Positions 26,908 to 40,100 of a stretch of DNA of 64,000 nt are shown one piece after another; position 1 is the first letter of the stretch, and the number at the start of each line of letters is the position of its first letter. The DNA lies in assembly GCA_035041965.1 (NCBI GenBank), contig JAPYMA010000207.1, forward strand, positions 124,001 through 188,000, in the 5' to 3' direction. The stretch comes from Anisakis pegreffii (lineage: Eukaryota; Nematoda; Chromadorea; Rhabditida; Anisakidae). Made by a program: the position numbers and the translations under genes. The notes below the pieces were generated by a model. That model was not told the DNA's origin, did not search any database, and saw only the letters and a list, made by a program, of their open reading frames with translations.

Positions 26908-28861
26908 GAGTCACTTCAGTTCCATTCGGCTGATTTATCTGAAACAATGGATTTCATTGTGCCAGACAAATTAATGTGATCTGTCAGTATTTTTTTGAGG
27001 AATGACGGATCTAGGCACCAGTTAAATCTCAATAATAATCATAATAATACTGGTGACTATGTCGACATTGACACCGCAATCATCGTATCAATATTCTTCA
27101 CGCGACACTCTTAACAGTATCAATAGATATAGTGAAGGATGCATGGTATATTAGGCGTAATTTTCTCTATTTTTTGCGATTTCGAGTGTTCTCAGTGATA
27201 GATTACTCCAATTTCTCGTGGAAATATTGGTTTATTGTGGTTTTTATTGGACCATTGAAGTGCTTGTTGAGAACATTTGAAAAAGTGACATAAAGTGTGT
27301 GGAAAATATGGCAATGGACTGCAATGTTGCACACTCGTCACACAGCTAATTGCAGAATATTTTCACGATTGGATAATTCTCTCGAATGTTAATATCCCTT
27401 CGAATGTACATTGCGTTCGTTTATTGCCCCTCTCATCACCATTGAAACAACTCCTTACGATGATCTCATAGCCGGCTTTTTTTGCAAAGCAATGAACAGT
27501 GGAAAGAAGAAAATAGGTTCGGGCATTATGAATCGTGACTCGTGAATTGATGCGTTGTAGTGCAGTCATTATCATTCATCTCGTGATATTTACTTGTGTG
27601 GGGTTTTATGTTTATTTGCACGTAACATAATTTATCACTTGCAAAAAACGCTATTCATACTTGAAAAATCTATAAATTTGAAAAAAACAACTCATGAAAT
27701 TATTACATAAATCTTTGCAAATGACAGTGCCATCATGCGAATTCAATTCTGAAATGTGGTCGATAGCATGATTTTTTTTGTCTAGCGTAAGTTGAATTCT
27801 TCAGTTTTCTTTGTGTAGCGAACACAGACTGATTTGCGATGCTGAGATAAGTTTCATGCTCGTGATAGCTGATTGTAAAGACAAATTGTAAAGAAATTGA
27901 CTGATCTCAACAACAAGGTGATCATTGAAATGGTTGCACTCGAACTGTAGCATCAAGAATTCTGTGATTAATATTTGATCAAGGCCATTTAGTCAGTAGA
28001 TCGAATTCATTCAAACGAGCATTTTGAGTGGAATTGGTCTCGAACGATTGTATCTCGCCTGTTTGAAGTTATTTTTCATAGAAGGATTGGTTTTTTTAGG
28101 ATGATTCTGTTGTATGCAAGAATCTTCCGTCCGACTCCAGAACTAAATGACGATATAACATTCCCGTAATGACCCAATGAACTCATTTCAATTCAGTCAC
28201 TATCGAAATTCTTCAGTTTTTTTGCCAAAAAAATGCCGTGAAAAATCTGTGAATAATGCTCTGAAAAAAAATTTTTTGCGAACAGTCAACCTTTATCACC
28301 GGAATTTGTTCAGATATGATGTGGATCTTGATACTGAGGCTAGCTGAGGGCAGACTTATTGTTGCTTTCGTGAGCCTGCAGAAATTGAAATCTTTATTCG
28401 ACTTTAAACGTGCATACAATTCATGTAAACAAGCAAGCAAACAATGTACATTATGAAATCGTGAAATCTGTAAGAGTGAACTATGTGAGAATCACTGTAA
28501 AACAATTCATTTACACCACAATAAGATCAGAGTGCAATAATAATATGAATATTACTAATGATTGCTTCATATGGGCTGCTAACACATTTCAACGACATTT
28601 TATCAACTACTACAAGGGTTTGACTGTTTTGATTGAATCTTGTAAACTTCATAATGATGGTGATGAACAAACATAGAAATGATACAAATATAGTACAAAG
28701 TCTCTTTAACGAATATTCACAGGTGATAATTTACAGGTGGTAAGTTATCTATTAAATGCATTGAATAGCAGTTTTTGGTATGTTGGAGCGGAGTTGAATG
28801 AGCAATTTTATCGTTGCATTCGCCTCGTTTCCGATAAAGCATTGATTCAATTACATTTCGC
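26908..28861. other. Gene-free spacer between collagens D and E
   Basis: About 2 kb, AT-rich, with no recognised gene, RNA or repeat. No clear AATAAA was found just beyond the collagen E stop. Confidence 0.55.
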
Positions 28862-30206
28862 TTAGCGTCGGGTACCATCCGCGAAGATTACACCACCGTC
28901 GATTGCGCAATATCTCGGGCAAATACCGGGTTCACCGGGTGTTCCCGGTCTACCTTGGGGTCCACGAGCTCCAGGTCGTCCATCTGGTCCGGCCGCTCCG
29001 ATCGGTCCAGTGGGACCTTTTGGTCCAGCTGGTCCAAGCGCGCCATCAGCACCTGGTTTTCCTGGTAGACCTGGTGGTCCTGGTGGTCCCGGTTCACCTT
29101 AAACGTTGAGTGCAAGAACATTCGTGTGAATTTATCAGTTTCCCTACTTACCTGATTTTTATGTAACTCATTAATTGTTCGTTCTCATTGAATTTCACCA
29201 AATTTATCAGAAACAGTGGAAAAAATGCACACACAAAACTGGAAAATGTTTGAAACCAATTTCACCACATTCATTCATCGATCTTTTGGCACACAGCATT
29301 CTGTTCGGAGTAGAAACTTTCTAACAGATCAGATTCAGTTGACTGAACACACCTGGTTCACCTGGCTCTCCAGGTTCAATTGGCTCGTACGGCGCATCCT
29401 GACCAGGGTCACCTGTTGGTCCGGACGGTCCTGGCTGTCCAGGAGGGCCCATTGGTCCCTTCGCTCCTGGCTGTCCTGCCGCTCCGTCAGGTCCTGGTTT
29501 TCCTTGAGGTCCATCTGGTCCAGGATCACCTGTGGGCCCTCGAGGACCTGGTGGACCGCGTGGATTCGGTGCGCATAATCCACATTTTGGCGGAGCTATT
29601 TCTGCACATGAAAGATTCAGTGATTTTCCGGGACGGCCCGGAACGCCTGGGGCACCTTGTTTGCCCGGCTTTCCGGGTTTTCCTCGTGGACCTTGCGGTC
29701 CTCGTGGACCCGGTCTGCAACAAACCGAACAACTACTGTCTACTTGACGCACTGTTCTGTTCCTCGATGCCCTCGCAACCTCGCTAAGTTCGTCAACATC
29801 GACCCAAATATTTTTAGCAGAACTCTGAACATCAAACTTGATCATGCTAACTGGCAACATCGATACTGTTAGCTTCAATCATTGTAGCAGTTTCAAACTT
29901 TTATTATGCTTCACAACAAGAGATACTGTGCATTTTTCGCGTTGAAAAGTCGAAATATTTCGCCGCTTCATTCACGTTTATGCGAAATGATCTATAATTG
30001 ATCAACGGCGAGGTGCTAGAATCAAGTAAGAGTGGTCAACCTACCACACAGAACTCAATTTGCGCTCGCATTGACGATTCCATCTGATGGATTTGGTTTT
30101 GGAGCATTGGAAAAACAACACACACCGATAGGATGCCAACAACAGAGAATGTTACCGTTGTATGGGCAACGATCCGATAAGCGTTGATGCGACTCTCGAG
30201 ATGCAT
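28862..30206 (-). CDS. Divergent cuticle collagen E, 3 exons, 289 aa
   Basis: This is a cuticle collagen with an unusual sequence. Exons join as 30206-30045, 29824-29353 and 29097-28862 (870 nt). Exon lengths 162 and 236 match all paralogues exactly. The N-domain is diverged: it starts [15 protein letters not shown] and has [10 protein letters not shown] where the others have [10 protein letters not shown], and exon 1 ends in FCV. Exon 2 begins [13 protein letters not shown], with processing site NRTVRQ, CSVCC, then [17 protein letters not shown] in place of [17 protein letters not shown]. Gly-X-Y triplets are Arg-rich. The tail is GICPRYC followed by IFADGTRR, replacing FFEDGTRR. The second intron ends in TTTAAG, a rare acceptor, but the exon-3 length and frame support it. 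There are no stops or frameshifts and a TATA box is present, so it is probably functional and specialised. Confidence 0.88.
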
Positions 30207-30265
30207 CACTGATCGTCATGCACAGCATGCAGCACCGAACAATGGAAATCACCATTTTATGACGA

Positions 30266-30272
30266 TTTTATA
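30266..30272 (-). promoter_or_regulatory. TATA box of collagen E
   Basis: TATAAAA on the minus strand, about 60 bp upstream of the collagen E start codon. Confidence 0.6.
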
Positions 30273-32168
30273 ACGGTGACCCGGCACTCGACATCCATTG
30301 CGTAACGAGTGCTGTTTCTTTGTTCCCCTGACCATTTCATACCAAATTAGGCTTTGCAATCGAATCTTCACATGGAATCCTTTGTGTTTCATAAATTAAC
30401 TTTTTTCGATTTTTCATTATCCGTTTCATTATAAATGATCACTTCTCATGCCAGCAAACCACAAAAACTTCTTCAGGAAATGTCCATCAGATTTTTTGCT
30501 TGAATTTACGATAATTGAATAGTAAATTCGATTACTAAACTGCATTAGAAACAAACGACTTCACTGGATTTGTTTTCATCGCTGTTATTATGTTTTGCTT
30601 TGATGTTCGCTAAGTCAAATATCGCTTTGTGTCATTTTCCGATGATGCGCTGATGATATACTTGGTGACCTAAAAATTCTTTTTTTTTAAGATGAAAGTG
30701 AATGCTCGATGGGAAACTCGGAGACAAAAAATCGAAAAATATTGACATTTCACTTTACTTTTATTTTCAACTAAAATTATGCGAATGCCTTTAAAGATAA
30801 TTCGTCTGTTCACGTAATGATGGAAACAGTGAGTGAAATGACAGCACTGAAAGTCAAGACTCTATTAAGCGAACATCAGTTTCGGCTTTATTAAAATGAA
30901 GCAAACTGGCTTGAGGCGGGCAAAAGTAATTCCATCGATTCAATCAATACATCATGAGCTAGATGGTACTGATGAGATGACATATTTCTAGAACTTCTGC
31001 AATGCATGGAGACAGCTCAAATCAAAGAATTCTTTCGAAATTGAAAGCATCGAAATCCTCTGATTCCAAATTCGGAATTATACTACTTGCGATTTCACAT
31101 ACAGCAGGAGTCAGTCACATTATATTGATTCAGTTCATGCAAAAGAGGTTCATACATGCTCCATCATTCGAGCTCTCCACAACGAGTAACATGAATGTTT
31201 CAGATAATGTTCGATACTTTTAATCACTTCAATTTTTTCACCTAGGTTGAGTAGGAACTTTAAAAAAATGAAACTTGAAAGGAATTTATCTGCATTTGCA
31301 TTATTTGATCTGTTAGCACCATTATATAATTGCTTGGTGCTGATCTGATTTATATTATCAAACAATTCACATAGTATTCGTATTCAAATCTTAAGCAACA
31401 TATTTTTAGTAGACTGATGAACTGTTCCGTAATCACTGATCACATCAAGGAATCATCTGTTAACTGCTTGCAAATGATGAACTGAAGCCTCAGATGTTCC
31501 TCACTGCATTTCTAAGCTACTTTGAAACTTACAATTACACTGTTTGATCGTGTTATCTTGAATGGGTCCGTTTTTATCTATTGAAAATTATTCGGAAGAG
31601 ATGGGGTGTTTCATTGGCACTTCTTCTCTATTCTGAATTGATGAGGCGTCAAACAGCTGAACGCAGCAGTGAACCCAATGACTGAATCATTCTGCATGAT
31701 AACCACATCAAAATTTTATCGACCGCAATGAGCACGAATAAAGTGGAATTGCAAACCTATCTCTTTAAAAGGGTTTATTACATTCACATTAAAGAGTGAC
31801 TCCAGAGAACTTGTTTAGAAAATCTTGAAAGTTGATGTGAATAGCTGAGGGGCATTTTCTTGAGAAAATCAGTAGTTAATTATTACGAAGGCATTTAGAA
31901 GAGTGCATTTTTATTTCGATTGTGATATCAAGTTTTTGTTCATCCTAGCAGCAAATCTATCTGTCTCTGGGAACTGGATTAAACATAAACGCATATGACT
32001 GTGCTCGCAATTCGGTTATTTCAACAAGATATTTCTGTCTCAATCAGATCGTTTGATCTTCAACGGTAATCGTGCTTAATTCAGTGACGATACTCCAGAG
32101 AGAAGTGATCAGGACAAGATCGAATGAATCTCTTCAGTTATGCGGAAATTCAGAACCTTGCTCTCAAC
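30273..32168. other. Gene-free spacer between collagens E and F
   Basis: About 1.9 kb, AT-rich. No gene, RNA or repeat was recognised. Confidence 0.55.
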
Positions 32169-32174
32169 TTTATT
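32169..32174 (-). terminator. Poly(A) signal of collagen F
   Basis: AATAAA on the minus strand, about 80 nt beyond the collagen F stop codon. Confidence 0.6.
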
Positions 32175-32252
32175 GATACAATAAAACAATAATATATTAA
32201 AATTGATTCATCTAAATGAAATAAGGCTCGATCGAGTTTGTCGTTGAGATGT

Positions 32253-33513
32253 TTAACGACGGGTTCCATCCTCGAAGAAGACACCACCATCGATCGCGCA
32301 ATACTTGGGACAGATACCTTTCTCGCCCGATGGACCTTTGGGTCCAGGAGGTCCTTGAGGTCCGGGTTGTCCATCAGCTCCTGGTGGTCCGTCGGGTCCG
32401 GGAGGTCCTGGTGGTCCTTGTGGACCTGGTGCGCCTGGGGCACCCGGTGGGCCTGGAGGTCCGGGTGGTCCTGGTGGTCCCATGTCTCCTACAATTGAAT
32501 TATTCGATGAGTCGATCCGACTCGAGAATATGTGCCATTAAGATTTACCAATATCTGCATTTTTTGATGCAGTAATGAAATTTACCTGGTTCTCCTGGTG
32601 GTCCGGGAATAACTCCCTCATCTGGAGCATCAGGACCGGCTGGTCCTGGAGGCCCTGGTGGTCCTTCTAGACCGGGTGGTCCGGGTGGTCCCATTGGTCC
32701 TGGCTCTCCCGGCTCTCCGTTGATACCTGGGGTACCTGGTGGTCCATCTGGTCCAGGCTCACCAGGTGGTCCTTGTGGGCCAGCTGGACCTGGTGGACCT
32801 GGTGGGCATGGCTTGCATGGTGGCGGCGTAATTGGCTCGCATGGTTGTCTTGGTGGCATTCCGGGTTTGCCTGGCAGACCTGGTGCTCCAGGCTTTCCTG
32901 GTCGTCCTGGTCTTCCAGGTGGTCCCTTTGGTCCTGGAGGACCCGGCAAGCAGCACTCTTCGCAACTGTTGCGCACTTGACGTTTCGTTCTGTTGCCAGC
33001 TGGAGTTGGAATATCTTTCAGTTGACCAACTTCAAGCCAAATAGTCCTGGCAGATCCCTGAAATGGCTTAATGCTCAATCAGCATCAGTCATACAAATTT
33101 TGTCCATTTTCTTCGCATTATTTATGAAATATCACACTCATTCAATATCCTCATTCATTCGGCACAATCTTTCATTATGACTACTCGTTTCGAACCTTGC
33201 AAATTCCGAAAAGATGCGATGCTACGATTAAATGACGTTAGCAAAGCTCTCAATGCACTGAACTCATAATGACGAATTGAAATTCTCGTTTGGTGGATAA
33301 ACTATGCAAGTGATTCAAGAACTTTAATGATAAGATATGCAGTAAATTAACCTTGCAGTATGTGATTTTGGATTGCATCTGAAATTGTACATGGTGTACG
33401 TAGTTGTAGACCATTGGCAGAGTGATACATACTGAGAGAACGGCAATGGCCGAGAAGACAACTGCCGAATAGGCAACGAACTTGTAGGCCGTAAGGCGGC
33501 TCTGCAAGTCCAT
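32253..33513 (-). CDS. Cuticle collagen F, 3 exons, 289 aa
   Basis: This is a secreted cuticle collagen. Exons join as 33513-33352, 33057-32586 and 32488-32253 (870 nt; acceptors CAG and TAG; phases 0 and 1). The open frame extends upstream of the ATG at 33513, but the TATA box lies within that extension, and [12 protein letters not shown] matches the family start. Exon 2 carries [13 protein letters not shown], processing site NRTKRQ, CEECC, the motif [17 protein letters not shown], Gly-X-Y runs and the interruption [16 protein letters not shown]. Exon 3 ends GICPKYC and FFEDGTRR. It is the most compact gene of the cluster after B (introns 294 and 97 bp). Confidence 0.95.
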
Positions 33514-33577
33514 ATTCGAGAGTAGTTGGTTGTTGGCTGGTGGATGAAGATGATGTGCACAAACGATTTGCTCACCA

Positions 33578-33585
33578 TTTTTATA
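33578..33585 (-). promoter_or_regulatory. TATA box of collagen F
   Basis: TATAAAAA on the minus strand, about 65 bp upstream of the collagen F start codon. Confidence 0.65.
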
Positions 33586-35126
33586 CACACTTCTCGACGA
33601 CAGTTGACCAACTGAACCTGATTCATTTTTTGTTCTTTTTTCGTGCTGAAGTCGATCCGATCCGTATGTCAGCATTGCCACTCCCGCGTCCTGTTGCCAT
33701 TTTCAGATCACCAACAGAGACGACGATCGATCAAAAAATAAGTTCATAGAAAAAATATTTTGACGGATTTTCTCAAGTCGTTATTGTGTCTCTCGCTGAT
33801 GAAGAATGTCTGAGACGGACACACAAATGTCATACATCAAAAAATTTTTTCACAACTGGTAAACCTCCTCATTTGCATTCATTCATTATCGAATTGTTTC
33901 GACCAATTTTAGTGACATTTATTCTATTTTGCAAATTGATTGCCTTTTGTTGGGTGAATTCCGTGAAAGAAAGAATCGTTGCTGACAGATCGATGATCCG
34001 CTGATAACATTAAATCATATCCCATTGTGATTTACTTCCATTCGGTGCAGTTTTGTCATTCGAACAAATTGTGTGTACCGAAAATTTTTATCAGTCATTG
34101 TTCATTGAATTAATCACTGAGTGTTCAGTGAGGAATGGATGGAGCCACCAGGAACGGATCGCTTCTTGGAATTCTTCATTCGAAATTACGTAAAAAACAT
34201 GGTTCATTTGGTCATTGCAGCGACCTCGCCTATGCACTCGCCAATAGTAATTCGATATAAAAGCATTCGAAAACCTTGCACAGTGCCTAAGCAGCCCTTT
34301 GATGAGTCTATCATTGCACACACCCGCGAATTTCGATGAAGAAAACGTCGGATGCATGATTCTCCGTATGATTTTCGTTTCACTCATAAAACCGACGAAA
34401 ATGAATCGTTCACGACGTACATATGCTGTTAAAATAAATCCCTGATGCGTTTCGACATACTTCATTCCAGTTTTGCTGTGCCATCGAATCTGCTTCTCTA
34501 TTTTTTTTCAAAATCTCACATCATTAGCACAAAAATTCAAAACAATATTTATGCTGCTTCATCGTACACTATCAGTTGATTTTCTTTTAGCCTATTGAAG
34601 CACATCAACGTTTTAAGCGATGACTTTCGATGTTCTTCTTGATGATTAATCGCTCTAACAACACAGGATTATCTGAAACTTTAAAATGCCTTCAGCGAGT
34701 TTGCACTGTGCCCGTAGAGAGAAGCAGCGATACATAGAATGTGGGTGAAATTGATGAACAAAGAAAATTCGATACAATCAAATAATGTCACAAAATTGAA
34801 TCAACTCGATTCCATGGTTTTCCGTGTTGCTTGAGAACGTGCAATCGTTCACATCGGTATATGATCATCATTCAAAAAGTGTCATTAAAACAAAAAACGA
34901 AACAATTATCCATTGGACAATAATATAGCAAATTGCGGTGCGCAAATCCGCTGATAAAGATAACAGAACGTCAATAACTGGATTTTAAGGGCATTCATAT
35001 TAATGTATAAAATCTCTTCATTCTCGAATTCACACTTGTTCCTTGTGAATATTATTTCAGTTGCTCTCGATCATTAAGATGGGCGCACTAGAAGTGACAA
35101 ATGCACAACACATTCAAAAAAAGAAA
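33586..35126. other. Gene-free spacer between collagens F and G
   Basis: About 1.5 kb. A short overlapping pair of open frames near 34.1-34.5 kb has no family motif and no splice context. Nothing else was recognised. Confidence 0.55.
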
Positions 35127-35132
35127 TTTATT
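35127..35132 (-). terminator. Possible poly(A) signal of collagen G
   Basis: AATAAA on the minus strand, about 250 nt beyond the collagen G stop codon. The distance is larger than for the other collagens. Confidence 0.4.
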
Positions 35133-35380
35133 CAAGAATATGAGCAAATAACAAAAAGAGATTGACGTCAAATTTGATGCTCCAAAAAATGAATATCAAA
35201 ATTTGGCTATATTTTTGAACCTGAACTTTTTTGAAGTGAAACCCAACATCTTGATATTCATTTTTTTGCGGTGCTTATCGAGTGGTCCATGCATGTGCAG
35301 ACAACATCTATACAATAAAATTTGTTCAGTTGAATTCGAAATAATTTTTCAGCATATTCATGAAATGTTTTCACCAAGGA

Positions 35381-36983
35381 TCAGCGACGCGTGCCATCCT
35401 CAAAGAAGATACCACCGTCAATAGCGCAATATTTCGGACAAATGCCTCGTTCACCGTTTGCTCCATCTGGACCGGGCGGTCCGAGCGGTCCAGGTGGTCC
35501 CCTTGGACCCGGTAAACCGCTTGGTCCTTGTGGTCCTTTCGGCCCGGGTGGTCCTAGTGGTCCGTCCAAACCTGGCCGTCCTGGCAATCCAGGAGGCCCT
35601 CTTGGTCCAGGATCACCTGCAAGAAGTCCGTTTCATATCGCGTCTAGATGCGAATCATCTCATCATAACATCAGCAAGCATGTTCAGTTAGTCATGATTC
35701 TGCATCTAAATCAATTCAATGTCAGCATTTGATTGCTGACAATTTGAATTTGAATCAACTGATGTGTCTATATGAACAAATGTTAGAACTCGTTTCTGCA
35801 AACCTGCCAGGAATGCAATTATATCTAACCAGGTTCTCCAGGCTCTCCAGGTAATGATGGTTCGTCAGGTGCGTCGGGTCCAGGTGGACCTTGTGGTCCT
35901 GATGGTCCGATTGGCCCTTGTGGACCAGGTGGTCCTGGTGGTCCTGGTGGTCCCATCTCTCCAACTGGGAACGTTTTTCCTGGTGCACCATCCAATCCTG
36001 GATCTCCGGGTGGTCCAGGTGGGCCTGGTGGACCGCGTGGTCCTGGTGGGCATGGAGTGCATGGTGGTGGTGTGATTGGTTCACATGGCAGTGGTGGTGG
36101 TCTTCCGGGCATTCCAGGCATGCCGGGTGCACCAGGACGTCCAGGCCGTCCGGGTCTTCCGGGTGGTCCTTTTGGACCAGGTGGACCAGGTATGCAACAC
36201 TCTATGCAGCCGTCGTCACCACCTCCAGCAGGCGCGACACCGGGCGCATTCAAACTAACAGCAACGTCGTATCCTGCTTGACGAGTGGTTCGGTTCGTTG
36301 ACTGCACATGATGCTTCAGTTGTCCTACTCCGCTTATTACATCTTTCGCTGACATCTTAAATTCGAAGCATTCACGCCAAAATCCATCAATCAGCTTTTG
36401 AAATCGTTGGACCGAGTTTAATTTGTCACTTCATTAGTTATAAATCAAATCATCTGAATTAAAAGACTATCATCTCTTAACTCCAACTCAATAAATTCAT
36501 ATAAAAAACTCAAATTTCATTCAATTCGCTCACTTCTCCCCTGTAAAAAAAACAAACAAAAGCAAGTGCTCTTATGAGAAATTTCGTGATCTCTATATGA
36601 TCGAATGACCGTCTCCAGATTCCGAGCAGCAGTTGATGATTGGTGACTGCTTAACAGCAACAGAAACAGTTCGATCACAATCTCAAAACCTGCACTCCGC
36701 ATTTGTTCCCAATTCAGAAAAGCTCCCAGTTTCGAATCAGCAATGAATCGCGAGATCGTCGATAGATTCCAAGCAGTGCGGTTGAACTTCAAAAATCAGT
36801 CTAATGAAACAATCGAATTACCTTACAATATCCCATCTCACCAGCCAACGTCATTCTCACATTCCTCACATAATTGTAGACCATTGGCAGTGTGACGCAT
36901 ACGGATAGGATTGCGGTCGTCGTGAATAGAATTGCAGCATATGCAGAAAATTTGTACGCCTTTATCCGGCCATCGTAATCCAT
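35381..36983 (-). CDS. Cuticle collagen G, 3 exons, 307 aa
   Basis: This is a secreted cuticle collagen, the longest of the cluster. Exons join as 36983-36822, 36355-35830 and 35616-35381 (924 nt). The N-domain is [15 protein letters not shown], with a signal anchor and [10 protein letters not shown]. Exon 2 starts [13 protein letters not shown] (usual form GSAKDIW), then the processing site NRTTRQ, an Ala/Gly/Pro-rich insert beginning AGYD as in collagen A, the cysteine cluster [17 protein letters not shown], Gly-X-Y runs and [16 protein letters not shown]. The Gly-X-Y register is briefly broken at [10 protein letters not shown]. Exon 3 ends GICPKYC and IFFEDGTRR. Intron 1 ends in TTTAAG; no CAG or TAG alternative keeps the frame. 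It is the outermost minus-strand gene and pairs structurally with A, the outermost plus-strand gene. Confidence 0.92.
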
Positions 36984-37182
36984 GTTTACGAAGAGATAAG
37001 TGAGATTATGCAGTACAACAAGGACAACACGTATGGGTTTGGAAGTTTACAAGAGAATAGAACGATGCTTAGGATAAGTGTCAACCACTAATAAGTGAAC
37101 AACCGCTCGAATCTTATCGCTCGTGCTCTTCTCCTACGTTCGAGGATGTTCTCACTTGGAGTCATTTAAGAAATCGTAGAAC

Positions 37183-37189
37183 TTATATA
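37183..37189 (-). promoter_or_regulatory. Possible TATA box of collagen G
   Basis: TATATAA on the minus strand, 200 bp upstream of the collagen G start codon. This is farther than in the paralogues, so it may instead be a chance match or imply a long leader. Confidence 0.4.
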
Positions 37190-40100
37190 CAATCCCATAA
37201 ATTCATCCTTATTGCACAAAAAGCTTCACTTCATCATGTTCTTCGTTTGTCACACATCAGCAGTATCGTCACATACGCTAACATTCATTCCTTGCCTCAA
37301 AAAAACCGATCAATTAATTGAAACGATCAACAAAATTTTATGGTTTCATGTTTCTCTATTAAAAATTTCAAGTTTTGAAATTGGATGCATGCAGCACTAC
37401 TTCATAACGGTTTCGTTTAACGCTCAAAACAGGATGCATACACCTGTTGCACCGGATATTATCAGACACATCTTCACAATATCTCCGCAAGCATTGTTTC
37501 TATGATCCAATCCGCAAGCATCTCAATGTCTGATCCTTGCCATACGCTACTCTTTTCGTCTCTATGCTCCATCCAACCAGTTATAGTGATCAGTTTTCTT
37601 CAAATCACATTCAGTTTATTAAATTCATGCACACCTCACTAAGTGTGATCTTCATCGAATTACGAAATGTTGCAAAGCAAGTCTCCCCGCTCAACCACCC
37701 AGTCTCCAACTGGCATTCAAAGCAAAAAACATACACCATTGAAAAAAAGATCAGCCGAATGGAATTTCCTTTTTTTTCTTGGAATTTCCTCGTAAAGCTT
37801 TGATGGTATTTACAGATTTTGCTAGTCTTAGGTTAAAAAAGTGTTCGTATGTGAATTGGTCGGTTTCCACTCCGCTTTTATGTTAAGACGTTCAGATGCA
37901 TTTTTGGGAGAACATAAAAAATTCACGGTAATCTTTAGTCGACCATTGAATTATTGGTAAAGAAATGTTGCAAATCAAGTATCTTCCGCAATCATGAAGA
38001 AAAACTTTAGGATCAGTAGCAGCAGTCAGACTTGTTTCGTTGAATAAACTAGAATATTGTGCTCATGAGAAATTTTCTATTTGAAAGGCTCAGATCAATT
38101 GTATAACCAGAGATGATCAATTGGAGAGAGAGAGAGTGAGTGATAATTATGGTGGTTAAAGTTTGCTTTGAGTTCGATTTGATGGCATTTCCATACTGTA
38201 GTGTGTTTTGATCCGTGTGAAGGTAGCACTAAAGAAAGATTTTCGAGGAAAGTCAATCCATATAATCCTTTCAGATGGAATGATTCTACTGACAGCGAAG
38301 GTTTGCTTCAGTAGAGGGAAATTTCTGTGGCAGCTCCGTTGACTCTTCGATTGTGAAGTAAGTTTGCAAAGCAATGAGCTTAAGAATTCAATGTTTTGGT
38401 CACGCACTCAAAATCTACACAAGATTTTTCCCAGTTCTGATGCACACAACAAAATGCACACTGATAACTGTCAGATCCAGTTCCATTCCGTATCCCAGTC
38501 AATTCATCCTCTTAAGAAAATATCACTCAATGTTGATCTAAAACCATTGGTGTCACACAAACGATGTTGACGTTTCCAAATATTTTTCTTCACTGCGATC
38601 ACATCTGTAAAAAATATCCGAATGACCTGTTTCAATTGAATCGTGGCATAGTTGCAATGGGTCAACCAAACAAAAATTTCGATTAATGTATTCCTTTTGC
38701 ATTTCGTAATTAATTTATCATTTAACACCTTATCATACACTCTTAAACAATTCAATTTAATGCTGCCTTACCGGATTAGTTCTTTAAAGTTGTATGCTTT
38801 ATTAACCTGTTTTCCGAAAAAGTTATTTATCATCTACACATCTTTGGTGCATAATTCAAAGAATTCATTGTTTTCGTTTCATCAGATCGAATCCTTTTTT
38901 TTACTGTTTAATAAACTGCTCTCTTCCGTATAAACTTATATATAAATATTATTCTTCAATTATAAACTCATGTTCAATTCAATATGTTCCAATTTCTCAC
39001 CAATTGTGCTCATAGCAAACGATCCAGCTAAGGACGGCTGGTTCAACTAATTTCAGATTTTTCAAGCTGAACTGCTTTCGGAGCGATGTTTTCTCATGAA
39101 TAATCTTAATGATCATTAACGATCATAATAATCACTGATAACCGTACTAATCATTAATGTGATCTACCATAGAAATCGCTTTGTTCAAATGCTTTAAATC
39201 ATATTTCCGTTCTTCAAATGTTTTTCGAATACATTCCAAGACTTCATCACTCTTTCTGACTACATTTCATTGGAGCCAATCGTTTTTCAACTGAACTGAA
39301 ATAAGCTTCATTACAAATATAATAAATAACTAATTGCATTTTCATAGCTCACGATCAGTTACTTTTTGACCACTCATTATGACCAATGATGATCAATTGG
39401 AATGCGGTATACTTCGCTCGTATGATCAGGAAAAGTTTCACAATCAATCGCACATCATAGGCTCAGTGTAAATGAGCACTTGTAAGACTCGGAAGTTCCG
39501 GTCTTGGAAAATGAGTTTTCCGGTGAAAAAGTTCCAGAAAAATCCGAACTTCCGCAGCCAAGCGATTCTTTAAAACGATTGACTGAATTGTTCAACGGTT
39601 CGTTGAATAAAGAGGATATGCTTGAAATGGTAAACATTCGAATAATTCAAAACGTATCAAAACCAGTTTTCAAATTTGTTCTCTTCCATTAGCAAAAAAA
39701 AAACGATTTCAACAAACTAATCCGACCGATATGAAGACAACATCATTGCATGGATATTCGTCAGCAATATCTATCTGCTGTGCTAGCAAACGTCACATCC
39801 ATTTTGAGTGGCATTCCACTAGCAAACACGACTCAAAATAACATCTCAATGTCAGTCAGTCTCAGATCAATTACAACAAATTGTTTAATGAACAGCTAAA
39901 AATCAATTGTACATTTACTACAGGCTCAGGAAAATAACTATATGTTTAAGGCAACCAATAGACGACTGAACTTTTCTTCTAGACAATTTTTTCAGCACTT
40001 AACATATTCCGTTCATTGTTCACAAAAAGAAACATCTCATTGATATGTGAAGACAGTCCCTTAAATGGAATTGAAGAAAGCTTTATTACAAATAAATAAA

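Noticed and set aside
33514..33681. Upstream in-frame extension of collagen F exon 1
   Set aside because: The TATA box (33578-33585) lies within it, and all paralogues start at the MDLxxR methionine.
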